A stretch of 60,927 nucleotides of DNA from Flavobacterium reichenbachii (GCF_002217435.1 NZ_MUHF01000016.1:140643-201569); one strand, 5' to 3'; counted from the first letter of the stretch, positions 18,924 to 27,373 are shown. Notes: generated from the letters alone by a model not told the origin. Made by a program: numbers and translations.

Positions 18924-19301
18924 ATGGAATTAGAACAAACGTCGAATAATTTTAATGAGCCAATCCCGGTATTTAAGGTAGATCCAATTATGGTTTTACT
19001 TTTCGGATTTTTAACTTGTGGATTGTATTTAATTTATTGGAATATTAAAGTAGCTGAGGTTTTTAACGCGGTAACTAAAAGAGAAGTTATTTCGCAGCCT
19101 ATCGCAATTTTTGCAGGTTGTTGTATGCCGGTTAATATTTATTTCTACTATTTAGCAGGAAAAGAAGCGTTGCCAGAAGTTTATAAAAGAACTGGTGAAC
19201 TTCAAAAAGACCAATCTACTTTATTAATTGTATTAGGATTCTTTTTTCCTATTGCCGCAGCAATGATTGTACAAGGTGATATCAACAGATTATATAATTA
19301 A
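18924..19301 (+). CDS. DUF4234-like membrane protein
   Basis: A 125-residue membrane protein with three to four hydrophobic segments. After a polar N-terminus comes the pattern FLTCGLYLIYWNIKVAEVFN (~31-50), typical of DUF4234-like proteins (G-L-Y-x-x-Y-W), then CCMPVNIYFYYLAGKEALPE and a final helix LLIVLGFFFPIAAAMIVQ. The ending GDINRLYN fits the family. Function is unknown. The next gene begins inside its last codons, so the two form a coupled pair of membrane proteins. Confidence 0.75.
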   Translation: MELEQTSNNFNEPIPVFKVDPIMVLLFGFLTCGLYLIYWNIKVAEVFNAVTKREVISQPIAIFAGCCMPVNIYFYYLAGKEALPEVYKRTGELQKDQSTLLIVLGFFFPIAAAMIVQGDINRLYN

Positions 19302-19740
19302 TACCAGAACAAAACGTAAAATTTACGGAATTATCGGTGCGTTGATAACGCTGATAATTCCGTTTTTTTTAATGCTCGATAATCATAATGATCATTTAGA
19401 ATCAGACCAGTCCTTTTGTCCTTTCAAGATGGTTACAGGTTTTCCGTGTCCGGGATGCGGGATTACCAAGTCTCTGGTTTATTTTTATCAGGGAGATCTT
19501 TATAAATCTATAAGTTATCATATTTTAGGTCCTTTTGTTATTGCATTCTGCTGGGTAACAATTGTTGTATTGATCACAGAATTAATAACTAAAAAAGAAT
19601 ACTTTACAAAACTGCTATACAACAGAAAACTTGCTTATGGTTTAGCTGCTTTTTTGGGAGTTTATCATTTTATAAGGCTGATAATATTTGTAAGGAATAG
19701 TTCTTTTGATGATATACTTCACCAGTCAATTTGGTTCTAA
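19267..19740 (+). CDS. DUF2752 membrane protein
   Basis: A protein of up to 157 residues with three membrane helices and the DUF2752 hallmark CPFKMVTGFPCPGCGITKS (four cysteines, CPGCG-x-T) near residues 51-69. The four cysteines suggest metal binding or a disulfide pair; the role is unknown. No ATG exists before the first helix: the frame starts at TTG 19267 or GTG 19276, overlapping the upstream gene by 26-35 bp. Start is therefore uncertain and translation is probably coupled. Confidence 0.78.
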   Translation: MYKVISTDYIINTRTKRKIYGIIGALITLIIPFFLMLDNHNDHLESDQSFCPFKMVTGFPCPGCGITKSLVYFYQGDLYKSISYHILGPFVIAFCWVTIVVLITELITKKEYFTKLLYNRKLAYGLAAFLGVYHFIRLIIFVRNSSFDDILHQSIWF

Positions 19741-19744
19741 AAAC

Positions 19745-19783
19745 AAAAATGCCGTATCATTGATACGGCATTTTTGTTTTTAT
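19745..19783. terminator. Strong bidirectional terminator
   Basis: AAAAATGCCGTATC pairs perfectly with GATACGGCATTTTT around a 3-base loop; it serves both DUF2752 (+) and olsF (-), which converge here. Confidence 0.92.
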
Positions 19784-19794
19784 ATAATAAGAAC

Positions 19795-21597
19795 TTAATC
19801 TTCTTTCTCAGATAATTTCTTTTCCAATTCAATTTGAAACTCTTCAATAACAGGTTTCATAGTGCTCTCAGGAATATCAGCGATTCTGATGTACATTAAA
19901 CCGTCTATAGCATTGTTAAACAATGGATCAACGTTAAAAGCTACTACACGTGCATTTTGTTTGATGTATTTTTTAATTAAAACAGGCAGACGTAAGTTTC
20001 CTGGCTCTAATTCATCAATAATTTTATCAAATTTATTTAAGTCAGATTCGGCTTCGTCGAAGATAAAGTCTTTATCTGCATCTTTCAGTTTTACTTTATA
20101 CGCTTTTTTCGGGTGAATATATTGTGCAATATAGGGATCGTAATAATTCGACTTCATAAACTCAATCATTAATGATTTCGAAAAGTCAGAGAATTGATTA
20201 CTGATACTTACGCCGCCCAATAAATACTTGTGTTCCGGATAACGCAATGTTGTATGAATAATACCTTTCCACAATAAAAATAAAGGCATTGGTTTTTGCT
20301 GATATTCACGAATGATAAAAGCACGACCCATTTCGATCGATTTATGCATCATATCGTGCAATTCAGGTTCGAATCTAAATAAGTCATTCAGGTAAAAACC
20401 CTCAATTCCGTATTTAGGATAAATCTCAGAACCTAATCCCATTCGGTATGCACCGGCAATTCTTTTGGTTTCATCATCCCATAAAAACATGTGGTGATAA
20501 TATTGGTCAAATTTATCTAAGTCAATAGATTCGTTGGTTCCTTCACCAACTTCACGGAAAGTGATTTCGCGCAAACGGCCAATTTCGTGCAGGATATTCG
20601 GAATAGATTTCGCTCTTGCAAAAAACACTTCGTAATTTTTACTCTGCAATAAACGGCAATCGCTATTTCTGAGCATATTCACCTCGTCGATCATTTCTGA
20701 CTCATTTGCAGGAGTAACGATTTTTTTAGGTGCTTTAGGTATTTTTAAACTTGCTGTATCTAATAGTTTGCTGTCCTTTTCAAAAGGATTTGCGAGCATA
20801 TAAGTTTTCTTTCTTAAGAATTCAGAGTATTCTTCAAAAGATTCAATCTCATTTTGTTCATTAACAGAAATTGGTTTTCCGATACGCACTTTGATTACAC
20901 GATCTTTTTGCGTTAAAAGTTCAGAAGGAAGTTTTGCTGTTCTTAAAGTGTCATCTATTTTAGAAAGCCAGTAAAATAATCTGCTGTTTTTGGCATGAAA
21001 ATAAATCGGAACAACAGGAACTTTGGCTTTTCTAATCAATTTTAGAGCGCCTTCTTCCCATGGTTTGTCTACCATTAATTTACCGTCTTTATAAGTCGAA
21101 ACTTCCCCGGCAGGAAAAATTCCTAAAGGTTTTCCGTCGCTTAAGTGTCGTAAAGTTTCTTTAATTCCCACCACGCTTGATTTGGCGTCCTTATGATTTT
21201 CAAAAGGATTAACCGGCATGATGTATTTTTTAAGAGGTACAATTCGGTGCAGTAAGAAATTAGCAATGATTTTAAAATTAGGCTCTCTTTCGAGCATCAA
21301 TTTCAATAATAAAATACCGTCAATTCCACCCAGCGGATGGTTAGAAATAGTAATATAAGCACCGTCTTTAGGCAGACGCTTCAAGTCTTCTTCGGGAATC
21401 TCGAATTTAATTTCCATCTCATCCAGAATTCCGTTCAAGAACGCAACATCTTCTAAGTGTTTATTATGATCGTAGATTTTATTAAGGGTAGAGATCTTAA
21501 GAACTTTCATAAGAATCCAGCCAGAAAAGGTACCGAGAACTCCGTACTTTTCAACATTTATTGCCTTTGCAACTTCTTTCGCGGTAACTAAACCCAT
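19795..21597 (-). CDS. olsF: Bifunctional ornithine/aminolipid acyltransferase (OlsF-like)
   Basis: A 600-residue two-domain acyltransferase. The N-terminal half (residues ~60-270) is a PlsC-like O-acyltransferase with ITISNHPLGGIDGILL, the family form of the NHxxxxD box, and FPAGEVSTY as the second motif. The C-terminal half (~300-560) is an OlsB/GNAT-like N-acyltransferase (REITFREVGEGTNESIDLDK, FDQYYHHMFLWDDE, GAYRMGLG). Known OlsF proteins, including one reported from Flavobacterium johnsoniae, perform both acylations that make ornithine lipids, phosphorus-free membrane aminolipids. Amino-acid specificity (ornithine, glycine or lysine) cannot be read from the sequence. Older annotations call such proteins hemolysins; I see no reason for that name. 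Confidence 0.85.
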   Translation of the reverse strand: MGLVTAKEVAKAINVEKYGVLGTFSGWILMKVLKISTLNKIYDHNKHLEDVAFLNGILDEMEIKFEIPEEDLKRLPKDGAYITISNHPLGGIDGILLLKLMLEREPNFKIIANFLLHRIVPLKKYIMPVNPFENHKDAKSSVVGIKETLRHLSDGKPLGIFPAGEVSTYKDGKLMVDKPWEEGALKLIRKAKVPVVPIYFHAKNSRLFYWLSKIDDTLRTAKLPSELLTQKDRVIKVRIGKPISVNEQNEIESFEEYSEFLRKKTYMLANPFEKDSKLLDTASLKIPKAPKKIVTPANESEMIDEVNMLRNSDCRLLQSKNYEVFFARAKSIPNILHEIGRLREITFREVGEGTNESIDLDKFDQYYHHMFLWDDETKRIAGAYRMGLGSEIYPKYGIEGFYLNDLFRFEPELHDMMHKSIEMGRAFIIREYQQKPMPLFLLWKGIIHTTLRYPEHKYLLGGVSISNQFSDFSKSLMIEFMKSNYYDPYIAQYIHPKKAYKVKLKDADKDFIFDEAESDLNKFDKIIDELEPGNLRLPVLIKKYIKQNARVVAFNVDPLFNNAIDGLMYIRIADIPESTMKPVIEEFQIELEKKLSEKED

Positions 21598-21716
21598 GTA
21601 GTACTTTTAATTTATTCGAACAGCGAACAAAGATAACAAAAAACTCTACTTTTCGTTGATTCAATCACAAACTTTCCACTTTTTTATTACTTTTGAAATC
21701 CTAAAAAAAAACTCTA

Positions 21717-22478
21717 ATGAAAATTATTTCTTATAACGTAAACGGGATTCGTGCTGCAATAACTAAAGGTTTTATCGAGTGGCTGCAACATGCGAATCCT
21801 GATGTTATCTGCCTTCAGGAAATAAAAGCGACAGAAGAACAAATTCCTGTAGAGGCTATTACGGCGGCAGGCTATCCGTATCAATATTATTATCCGGCAA
21901 CAAAAAAAGGATATAGCGGTGTGGCTGTTTTATCTAAAACAAAACCCAATAATGTGGTTTATGGAACTGGAATTCAGCATATGGATTTTGAAGGCCGTAA
22001 TCTTCGCGTTGATTTTGATGATTGTTCTGTAATGAGTTTATACCTGCCTTCTGGAACAAACATACAGCGATTGGATCATAAATTTATGTTTATGGATGAT
22101 TTTCAAACGTATATCAATGAGCTAAAAATCACTATTCCGAACTTAATAATCTGCGGCGATTATAATATCTGCCACGAAGCTATAGATATTCATGATCCTG
22201 TGCGCAATAAAACCGTTTCTGGATTTTTACCTCAAGAACGTGCCTGGCTGGATGCTTTTATGAAATCCGGATTTATTGATAGTTTTCGTCATTTTAACAA
22301 AGATCCTCATCATTATTCCTGGTGGAGTTACCGTGCCGGAGCCCGAGGAAATAATAAAGGATGGCGTATCGATTACAATCTGGTCAGCGATTCTTTGCAG
22401 CATAAATTAAAGCGTGCTGTGATCCTTCCGGATGCTGTGCATTCTGATCATTGTCCGGTTTTAGTCGAAATCGAATAA
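21717..22478 (+). CDS. xth: Exodeoxyribonuclease III / AP endonuclease
   Basis: Cleaves DNA 5' of abasic sites and trims 3' ends in base excision repair. The 253-residue EEP-fold protein has the conserved set: Asn in ISYNVNGIR (residues 4-12), Glu in CLQEIKA (~38), the GDYNICHEAID stretch (~146), the WWSYRAGAR loop and RIDYNLVS, ending with SDHCPVLVE where the catalytic His sits. Length is normal. It is a single gene divergent from olsF. Confidence 0.96.
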   Translation: MKIISYNVNGIRAAITKGFIEWLQHANPDVICLQEIKATEEQIPVEAITAAGYPYQYYYPATKKGYSGVAVLSKTKPNNVVYGTGIQHMDFEGRNLRVDFDDCSVMSLYLPSGTNIQRLDHKFMFMDDFQTYINELKITIPNLIICGDYNICHEAIDIHDPVRNKTVSGFLPQERAWLDAFMKSGFIDSFRHFNKDPHHYSWWSYRAGARGNNKGWRIDYNLVSDSLQHKLKRAVILPDAVHSDHCPVLVEIE

Positions 22479-22573
22479 TTTTGGTATTGTTCTTGTTAAG
22501 AAATTAGCATTCCTAAAATCGAATTTGATTTTGCCATTTATTAATATGCCCCAAAAATAAAAACCAAAGTAAA

Positions 22574-23518
22574 ATGATTAAAAAAGCCTCCATCGGATTG
22601 CTGGTATTAGCCCTGTCCGCAACATCATGTGTTTCTAAGAAAATTTATAATGATCTGGAAACAAAATATTCAGATCTAAAAAAAGAAAATCGCTCAATCG
22701 CTGATGAAAACTCCGATTTGAAAAAATCTAAAAACGAGCTTGAATTAGACCGCGATGCTTTGACAAAAGATTTAAATAATACTAAAGCTGATCTGGCAAA
22801 ACAAAAAGCAGATTTAGCTGCAGAACAAAGAAAATATAAAGTATTACAAGATTCGTACAATGCTCTGGAAAAGAACAGCAACGATGCACTAGAAAGTAAT
22901 ATGGCTAAAAACCGTGAATTGCTGGCGCAGTTAGAAGCAAAGTCTAAGAAATTGGCAGAAGAGCAAGCGCGTTTAGATAAAACGGCAAGTCGTCTTAACG
23001 AACTTGAAGCAATGATTGCGGCAAAAGAAGCAGCAATGAAAAAACTGAAAGAAACACTTTCTAAAGCCTTAAATGGTTTTGAAGGAAAAGGTCTTACTGT
23101 TGAACAGAAAAACGGTAAAGTATATGTTTCTATGGAGAATAAATTACTTTTTAACTCAGGAAGCTGGGCTGTTGGTACAGAAGGTAGAAGAGCAGTAGTT
23201 GAATTAGGAAAAGTATTAGGAGATAATCCAGATCTTTCTGTTCTTATTGAAGGGCATACAGATGATGATCCATATGCAGGAACAGGTCCAATAGCAAACA
23301 ACTGGGATTTATCTACTAAGAGAGCAACTGCAATTGTAGCTATCTTGAGTGAAAACACAAAAATCAATAAGCAGAAATTAACAGCTGCAGGACGTAGTGA
23401 ATTTTCTCCTTTGGCAAGCAACGCAACTCCTGAAGGAAAAGCAAAAAACCGTAGAATCGAAATCATCTTAACGCCAAGATTAGATGAAATCGCTGAAATG
23501 CTTAATAGTATAAACTAG
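22574..23518 (+). CDS. OmpA-family outer-membrane lipoprotein
   Basis: A 314-residue lipoprotein (signal ending ALSATSC, Cys 19). Residues ~24-165 form one long coiled coil (LKKENRSIADENSDLKKS, then many A/K/L/E heptads). The C-terminal OmpA domain (about 185-305) has the peptidoglycan-binding signatures LIEGHTDDDPY, NWDLSTKRATAIV and NRRIEIIL. It probably anchors the outer membrane to the peptidoglycan, with the coiled coil spanning the periplasm, as in Pal-like proteins. The gene is monocistronic; the next region is repeat-rich. Confidence 0.92.
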   Translation: MIKKASIGLLVLALSATSCVSKKIYNDLETKYSDLKKENRSIADENSDLKKSKNELELDRDALTKDLNNTKADLAKQKADLAAEQRKYKVLQDSYNALEKNSNDALESNMAKNRELLAQLEAKSKKLAEEQARLDKTASRLNELEAMIAAKEAAMKKLKETLSKALNGFEGKGLTVEQKNGKVYVSMENKLLFNSGSWAVGTEGRRAVVELGKVLGDNPDLSVLIEGHTDDDPYAGTGPIANNWDLSTKRATAIVAILSENTKINKQKLTAAGRSEFSPLASNATPEGKAKNRRIEIILTPRLDEIAEMLNSIN

Positions 23519-23524
23519 GTTCTA

Positions 23525-23566
23525 TCCCGAAGCTTCGGGACTGAGGTGCTAAGGTTCTAAGTTTTT
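23525..23566. repeat. Palindrome plus left arm of a long inverted repeat
   Basis: A perfect 16-bp palindrome (CCCGAAGCTTCGGG core, 23525-23540) is followed at 23541 by a segment (CTGAGGTGCTAAGGTTCTAA) whose inverted copy lies at 24468-24490. The pair brackets the toxin-antitoxin genes. Confidence 0.8.
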
Positions 23567-23570
23567 TATC

Positions 23571-23603
23571 AAAAGGTTCAAAGTTTTACTTTGAGCCTTT
23601 TTT
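23571..23603 (+). terminator. Terminator, left copy
   Basis: TTCAAAG / CTTTGAG-type stem and six T. A 26-bp part (23578-23603) is identical to 24216-24241. Confidence 0.8.
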
Positions 23604-23615
23604 GATTATTTGAAT

Positions 23616-23650
23616 TTGAAAGTCTCATTCTTTTTTATTTTGTAACTTTG
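23616..23650 (+). promoter_or_regulatory. Promoter of the toxin-antitoxin pair
   Basis: TTG at 23616 and TAACTTTG at 23643 match the Bacteroidota -33/-7 pair with a 24-bp spacer, just longer than usual. The antitoxin ATG is 18 bp below. Confidence 0.6.
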
Positions 23651-23668
23651 AATTCTAAAATTATAATT

Positions 23669-23920
23669 ATGGGACTTCCAGAATTAAAAGATAAAATAAG
23701 GAATCAATTGGATTTAGCAGATGAAAGAGTTTTAAGAATTGTTTCTTCAGTTTTTGATAATTATCTAAATGAAGTAGTTTCCTATGATGCGTTAGGGAAT
23801 CCGTTGACAGTACTTGAATATCATAATAAAGTTGAAGAGGGTTTAGATGATATAAAGTATAATCGAATAATCTCAAAAGAAGATTTGTTGAAAGAAATGC
23901 AAGAATGGGATAATGAATAA
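23669..23920 (+). CDS. Antitoxin of a RelE/ParE-type module
   Basis: An 83-residue acidic protein from the ATG at 23669 (a TTG seven codons earlier precedes no conserved sequence). An N-terminal helical region (LPELKDKIRNQLDLADERVL) is followed by a linker with YDALGNPLTVLEY and an acidic tail (EEGLDDI, KEDLLKEMQEWDNE) of the kind that wraps the toxin. The linker with LTVLEYHNKVEEGLDDI is typical of flavobacterial antitoxins paired with ParE-like toxins. It overlaps the toxin start by 8 bp, the normal arrangement for coupled expression. Confidence 0.82.
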   Translation: MGLPELKDKIRNQLDLADERVLRIVSSVFDNYLNEVVSYDALGNPLTVLEYHNKVEEGLDDIKYNRIISKEDLLKEMQEWDNE

Positions 23921-24206
23921 ACTGGAAATTTTCTGGACTGAGAGCGCAAAATTAGATCTAAAAGAAATATATTTTTATTTAAAACAAACATACTCTAAAA
24001 AAACAGCTCTAAAAATTAGAGAAGAACTATATCAATGTCTGGATAATATTGTTTTTCCCGAGCAATTTCAGTTTGATGAGTATAGATTCGATTGTCGTAG
24101 AATTATAGTTCGAAATTATAAGGTTTTATATCAAATTCAGCAAAATTCAATATTATTAGTTAGAATTTTTAGTTCATTTCAGAATCCGCCTAAGAGTTTA
24201 AAATAG
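23913..24206 (+). CDS. RelE/ParE family toxin
   Basis: A 97-residue basic protein with the RelE/ParE fold: opening strand and helix (KLEIFWTESAKLDLKEIYFYL), the central RIIVRNYKVLYQI strand pair, and the final strand LLVRIFSSFQNPPKSLK. The RNYKVLYQI-to-RIF pattern is the usual signature. Whether it attacks ribosome-bound mRNA (RelE) or gyrase (ParE) cannot be told. It overlaps its antitoxin by 8 bp. The module sits between copied repeats and is likely a recent arrival. Confidence 0.87.
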   Translation: MNKLEIFWTESAKLDLKEIYFYLKQTYSKKTALKIREELYQCLDNIVFPEQFQFDEYRFDCRRIIVRNYKVLYQIQQNSILLVRIFSSFQNPPKSLK

Positions 24207-24210
24207 AAAA

Positions 24211-24241
24211 AAGGCTCAAAGTTTTACTTTGAGCCTTTTTT
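24211..24241 (+). terminator. Terminator, right copy
   Basis: GGCTCAAAG / CTTTGAGCC perfect 9-bp stem with T-run, 5 bp after the toxin stop; its core repeats that at 23578. Confidence 0.88.
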
Positions 24242-24267
24242 CTATTTTAGTTCTCATTGATATTGCG

Positions 24268-24346
24268 CTCCTGCAAGGTCTTTTTGACCTTGTAGGTATA
24301 AATAAACTGAATGAATACCTACAAGGTTTCGGAATCCTTGCAGGAG
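24268..24346. repeat. Nested palindrome (two perfect inverted-repeat pairs)
   Basis: Outer arms CTCCTGCAAGG (24268-24278) and CCTTGCAGGAG (24336-24346); inner arms ACCTTGTAGGTAT (24287-24299) and ATACCTACAAGGT (24315-24327). The outer and inner left arms are also complementary to each other, so the element can form one long hairpin or two small ones. Confidence 0.88.
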
Positions 24347-24467
24347 AGGCAAATTATAGAAATTTAGTCATGATGTAAATTTGGAATAATTATCTTCTTT
24401 TTAACTTTTGTCAAATTTCCAAATGGAAATTACCTTTGTACCTTTGGGGTTAATAGTCCAAAAAAAT

Positions 24468-24490
24468 AAACTTAGAACCTTAGCATCTCA
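24468..24490. repeat. Right arm of the inverted repeat around the toxin-antitoxin pair
   Basis: Inverse complement of 23541-23563 with one or two mismatches. It lies directly before the aldo/keto reductase start. Confidence 0.75.
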
Positions 24491-24513
24491 GCGACTCAGA
24501 ACCTTAAAAAAAA

Positions 24514-25551
24514 ATGAAATACACAACTTTACCCAATACCGATATAAAAGTTAGTAAAATCAATCTCGGAACGATGACTTTTGGTCAGCAAAATACAGAA
24601 GCCGAGGGACACGCCCAAATGGATTACGCACTGGAACAAGGTGTAAACTTTTTTGATACTGCCGAAATGTATTCTGTTCCGGCGCGTGAGGAGACGTACG
24701 GAAGCACAGAAAAAATTATAGGAACTTGGTTTAAGAAATCAGGAAACCGTGACAAAGTCGTTTTAGCATCTAAAATTGCCGGTCCAAACCCGAATTTTAC
24801 TTACATGCGTGAAAACCCTGATTTCTCTCCGGCAAGTATTAAATATGCTGTAGAAAACAGTTTAAAACGTCTTCAGACCGATTATATCGATTTGTATCAA
24901 ATGCATTGGCCGGAAAGAAAAACAAATAATTTTGGACAGCGTGCCTTTACAGGTTTTCAAGATGCTTGGGAAGATAATTTTAGAGAAATTCTTGAAACTT
25001 TTGATGAATTAATCAAAGAAGGAAAAATAAAACATGTTGGTGTTTCAAATGAAAATTCATGGGGAATGATGCGCCTTTTGGAAGAGAGCAAATATCACAA
25101 CCTGCCGAGAATCAAAACCGTTCAAAATCCTTATAATTTATTGAATCGACTTTTTGAAGTGAATGCTGCCGAAGTTGCAAACTATGAAAATATCGGTTTA
25201 TTAGCGTATTCTCCACTAGCTTTTGGAGTTTTGACAGGTAAATTTTTGACCGGAGAAAAGTATCCAAATGCCAGAATTAATCTTTTTCCGCAATATACAC
25301 GTTACAACAGCCAGCAAAGTAGAGAAGCATCCCGATTGTATCAGGAAGTTGCTCTAAAGCATGGTTTAACTTTGACAGAATTAGCAATGGGATTTGTGTT
25401 ACAGCAGCCGTTTTTAACAAGCGCCATTATCGGAGCCACTACAATGGAGCAATTAAAAGAAAACATTGCAACTATTGATGTTGAACTTTCTAAAGAAATT
25501 ATAACTGAAATTAATGCAGTTCAGGCAATTATTCCAGATCCGGCGCCTTAA
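24514..25551 (+). CDS. Aldo/keto reductase (Tas-like)
   Basis: A 345-residue NADPH-dependent oxidoreductase of the aldo/keto reductase superfamily. The catalytic tetrad is visible: Asp in FFDTAEMY (~48), Tyr in the same loop, Lys in VLASKIAG (~84) and His in LYQMHWPER (~128). The end of the barrel shows VSNENSWGM, NPYNLLNR and the phosphate-binding segment TSAIIGATTMEQL. Length and the EETYGSTEKIIG insert fit the Tas subgroup. The physiological carbonyl substrate is unknown. Confidence 0.9.
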   Translation: MKYTTLPNTDIKVSKINLGTMTFGQQNTEAEGHAQMDYALEQGVNFFDTAEMYSVPAREETYGSTEKIIGTWFKKSGNRDKVVLASKIAGPNPNFTYMRENPDFSPASIKYAVENSLKRLQTDYIDLYQMHWPERKTNNFGQRAFTGFQDAWEDNFREILETFDELIKEGKIKHVGVSNENSWGMMRLLEESKYHNLPRIKTVQNPYNLLNRLFEVNAAEVANYENIGLLAYSPLAFGVLTGKFLTGEKYPNARINLFPQYTRYNSQQSREASRLYQEVALKHGLTLTELAMGFVLQQPFLTSAIIGATTMEQLKENIATIDVELSKEIITEINAVQAIIPDPAP

Positions 25552-25567
25552 AATGTTGAGCGAAGTC

Positions 25568-25600
25568 AAACCTAACAGGTTTTAAAACCCTGTTAGGTTT
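25568..25600. repeat. Inverted repeat
   Basis: AAACCTAACAGG pairs with CCTGTTAGGTTT with one bulge. It has no T-run, so it is more likely a repeated extragenic palindrome than a terminator. Confidence 0.7.
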
Positions 25601-25621
25601 CGCATAATTCATTAATAAAAC

Positions 25622-25660
25622 AAAAAATCCCGACAACTTCAAAGGTTATCGGGATTTTTT
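25622..25660. terminator. Bidirectional terminator
   Basis: AAAAAATCCCGA / TCGGGATTTTTT with one mismatch further into the stem; it separates the aldo/keto reductase (+) from the DUF4139 gene (-). Confidence 0.9.
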
Positions 25661-25671
25661 GTTTACAGTAT

Positions 25672-27306
25672 TTACAAATTCAAAATCTGGTCTTTTGGGT
25701 ATTTGACTCTGTAACTGATTCTGAATTTCTTATTTTCATTTGGTTTCAACTGCAATTGCCAAGTCAGAATTCCTGTTTCGGTATTTACTTTTGCACCGTC
25801 ACTTTGCAGTAATTCTACTTCAATTTCTTTATTGGTGCTGAGCGGATATTGGTCTTTCAGCAATAATTCAATCGTTTCTTTTTTGTTGTTTCTTACCGTA
25901 ATATCAAAAGTAAAGGTCTGTTCTTTTTTGGCAGATAAAAATTTAGTTCCTGATTTATCAGCTACTTTTTCGCGTTTTATCGATACTTTTTTGTCTCGTC
26001 CCATACTCAGGTTTAAAGTATCTCCGGTTTGGTTGGGTTCGATAAACGTTTTACCAACATACATGCCTTCAAAAATAATATTGGCTTCGCCTCGCAGTAA
26101 ATTGTATTTGCTGTAATCTGCAATTTCTGCTAGAAGAAAAGCATCATTTTCAACTTTCGGGGCAGCATAAAATTTATACGAAGCAGGCAGTTTAATTTCT
26201 TTTAAAGAAACACTGTGCACTTTTCCATTCGATAAAATATCATACGGAATATCAATATCAAAAGAAATATTAAGCTGATTTTCTGCTACTGTAGTGTAAT
26301 CAGAAACGGATGATTCTGCCATTATCGGAGCCGCCATTTCCATATCTGCTTTTTCTTTAAATACACTTCCCTGCAATTGATTCATTTTTTTTCTTGTCCC
26401 ATATCCTGTAACAATTACAGCGTCATTATTATATACCTGATTCGCCAGAAACCAAGAGCTCAAAATTGGTGCCTGATTGTTTTGATTCGGAATCCCGCTT
26501 GATAAAGTCAGTTTTACTTTTTTCCAGTCGATTCCAGTGTTTTGAACCACTTGTGCTTTGTACATCATATTAATTGGTGATGTAACACTTTCGGCTCTTA
26601 AATCGTAAAAAGGGGTCCAAGTAGCACTATCGGTCAAATAAGAAATGTCAAACGGAATTATTCCTGCTGTTTGATTCATCACTTGAAGTACAAGTTTTCC
26701 TGATGACATTTTTTCTTCTTTATTGGTATTTACTTCTAGTTTGTTGTTGAGTTTTTGAAGCGTTGCATTAAGCTTTTGCTGTTTCTCTGCAAGCGTATTG
26801 ATGTTATTGGCAATTTCAATCTGCTTGTTTTTATAATAATCCACCATTTTCATTAATTCGGCAACATTCAAACCAGAATTTACGCCAGAAATCTGTTGGT
26901 TTTTATCTAAAAGCTGCATCGTTTTATTTTCCGAATTAATCGTATTATTCACTTTCTGAATCTCCTTCTGAACCAAAATAATACTGTCTCGCACTATTTT
27001 CAGCGCAGGAGATTTAGTATCAACTTCATATTCAGAAATATAATTATTCGTAAACTGAACTGAGAGAACCGTTACGCTGGCAGGTGCACCAATCTGAATG
27101 GAACTTTCGTTTAAATTTACCGCCACATTTTTAATCACAATCTCGCTCGCGCCAGCCGGAAGTGAAGCACTTGCAGTTTGAGACAATTCGGCAGCATTAA
27201 AATATACGGTTGCGGCTTTTACTTTGGCTGTTGTAAAAATGGGTTTTTGCGCAAAGGCAAAAGCGGCCATTAATAGTAAAAGTGCTGTGGCTTGTTTTTT
27301 AATCAT
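25672..27306 (-). CDS. MuiA-like DUF4139/DUF4140 envelope protein
   Basis: A 544-residue exported protein (signal MIKKQATALLLLMAAFAFAQ). The N-terminal DUF4140 region (VKAATVYFNAAELSQTAS) leads into a coiled coil (~100-190), then a DUF4139 beta-rich domain (ISYLTDSATWTPFYDLRAES onward). This is the layout of the family once called mucoidy inhibitor A. Odd: near residue 300 it carries VIVTGYGTRKK, a word normally found at the end of the plug leader of SusC-type receptors. Function is unknown. It is the last gene in a minus-strand group of envelope genes. Confidence 0.85.
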   Translation of the reverse strand: MIKKQATALLLLMAAFAFAQKPIFTTAKVKAATVYFNAAELSQTASASLPAGASEIVIKNVAVNLNESSIQIGAPASVTVLSVQFTNNYISEYEVDTKSPALKIVRDSIILVQKEIQKVNNTINSENKTMQLLDKNQQISGVNSGLNVAELMKMVDYYKNKQIEIANNINTLAEKQQKLNATLQKLNNKLEVNTNKEEKMSSGKLVLQVMNQTAGIIPFDISYLTDSATWTPFYDLRAESVTSPINMMYKAQVVQNTGIDWKKVKLTLSSGIPNQNNQAPILSSWFLANQVYNNDAVIVTGYGTRKKMNQLQGSVFKEKADMEMAAPIMAESSVSDYTTVAENQLNISFDIDIPYDILSNGKVHSVSLKEIKLPASYKFYAAPKVENDAFLLAEIADYSKYNLLRGEANIIFEGMYVGKTFIEPNQTGDTLNLSMGRDKKVSIKREKVADKSGTKFLSAKKEQTFTFDITVRNNKKETIELLLKDQYPLSTNKEIEVELLQSDGAKVNTETGILTWQLQLKPNENKKFRISYRVKYPKDQILNL

Positions 27307-27373
27307 CAGAGTATAATTTAAAGTGTTATTATAAAAGTATAGATAACAAAAATTGCATAAAGGTTGGTTTAAC

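Noticed and set aside
19795..21597. Hemolysin
   Set aside because: Similarity to so-called hemolysins comes from acyltransferase domains; the two-domain layout fits OlsF much better.
22645..23466. 273-codon minus-strand frame inside the OmpA-like gene
   Set aside because: A shadow of the coiled-coil coding sequence; serine/phenylalanine-rich with no domain, while the plus frame has clear OmpA motifs.
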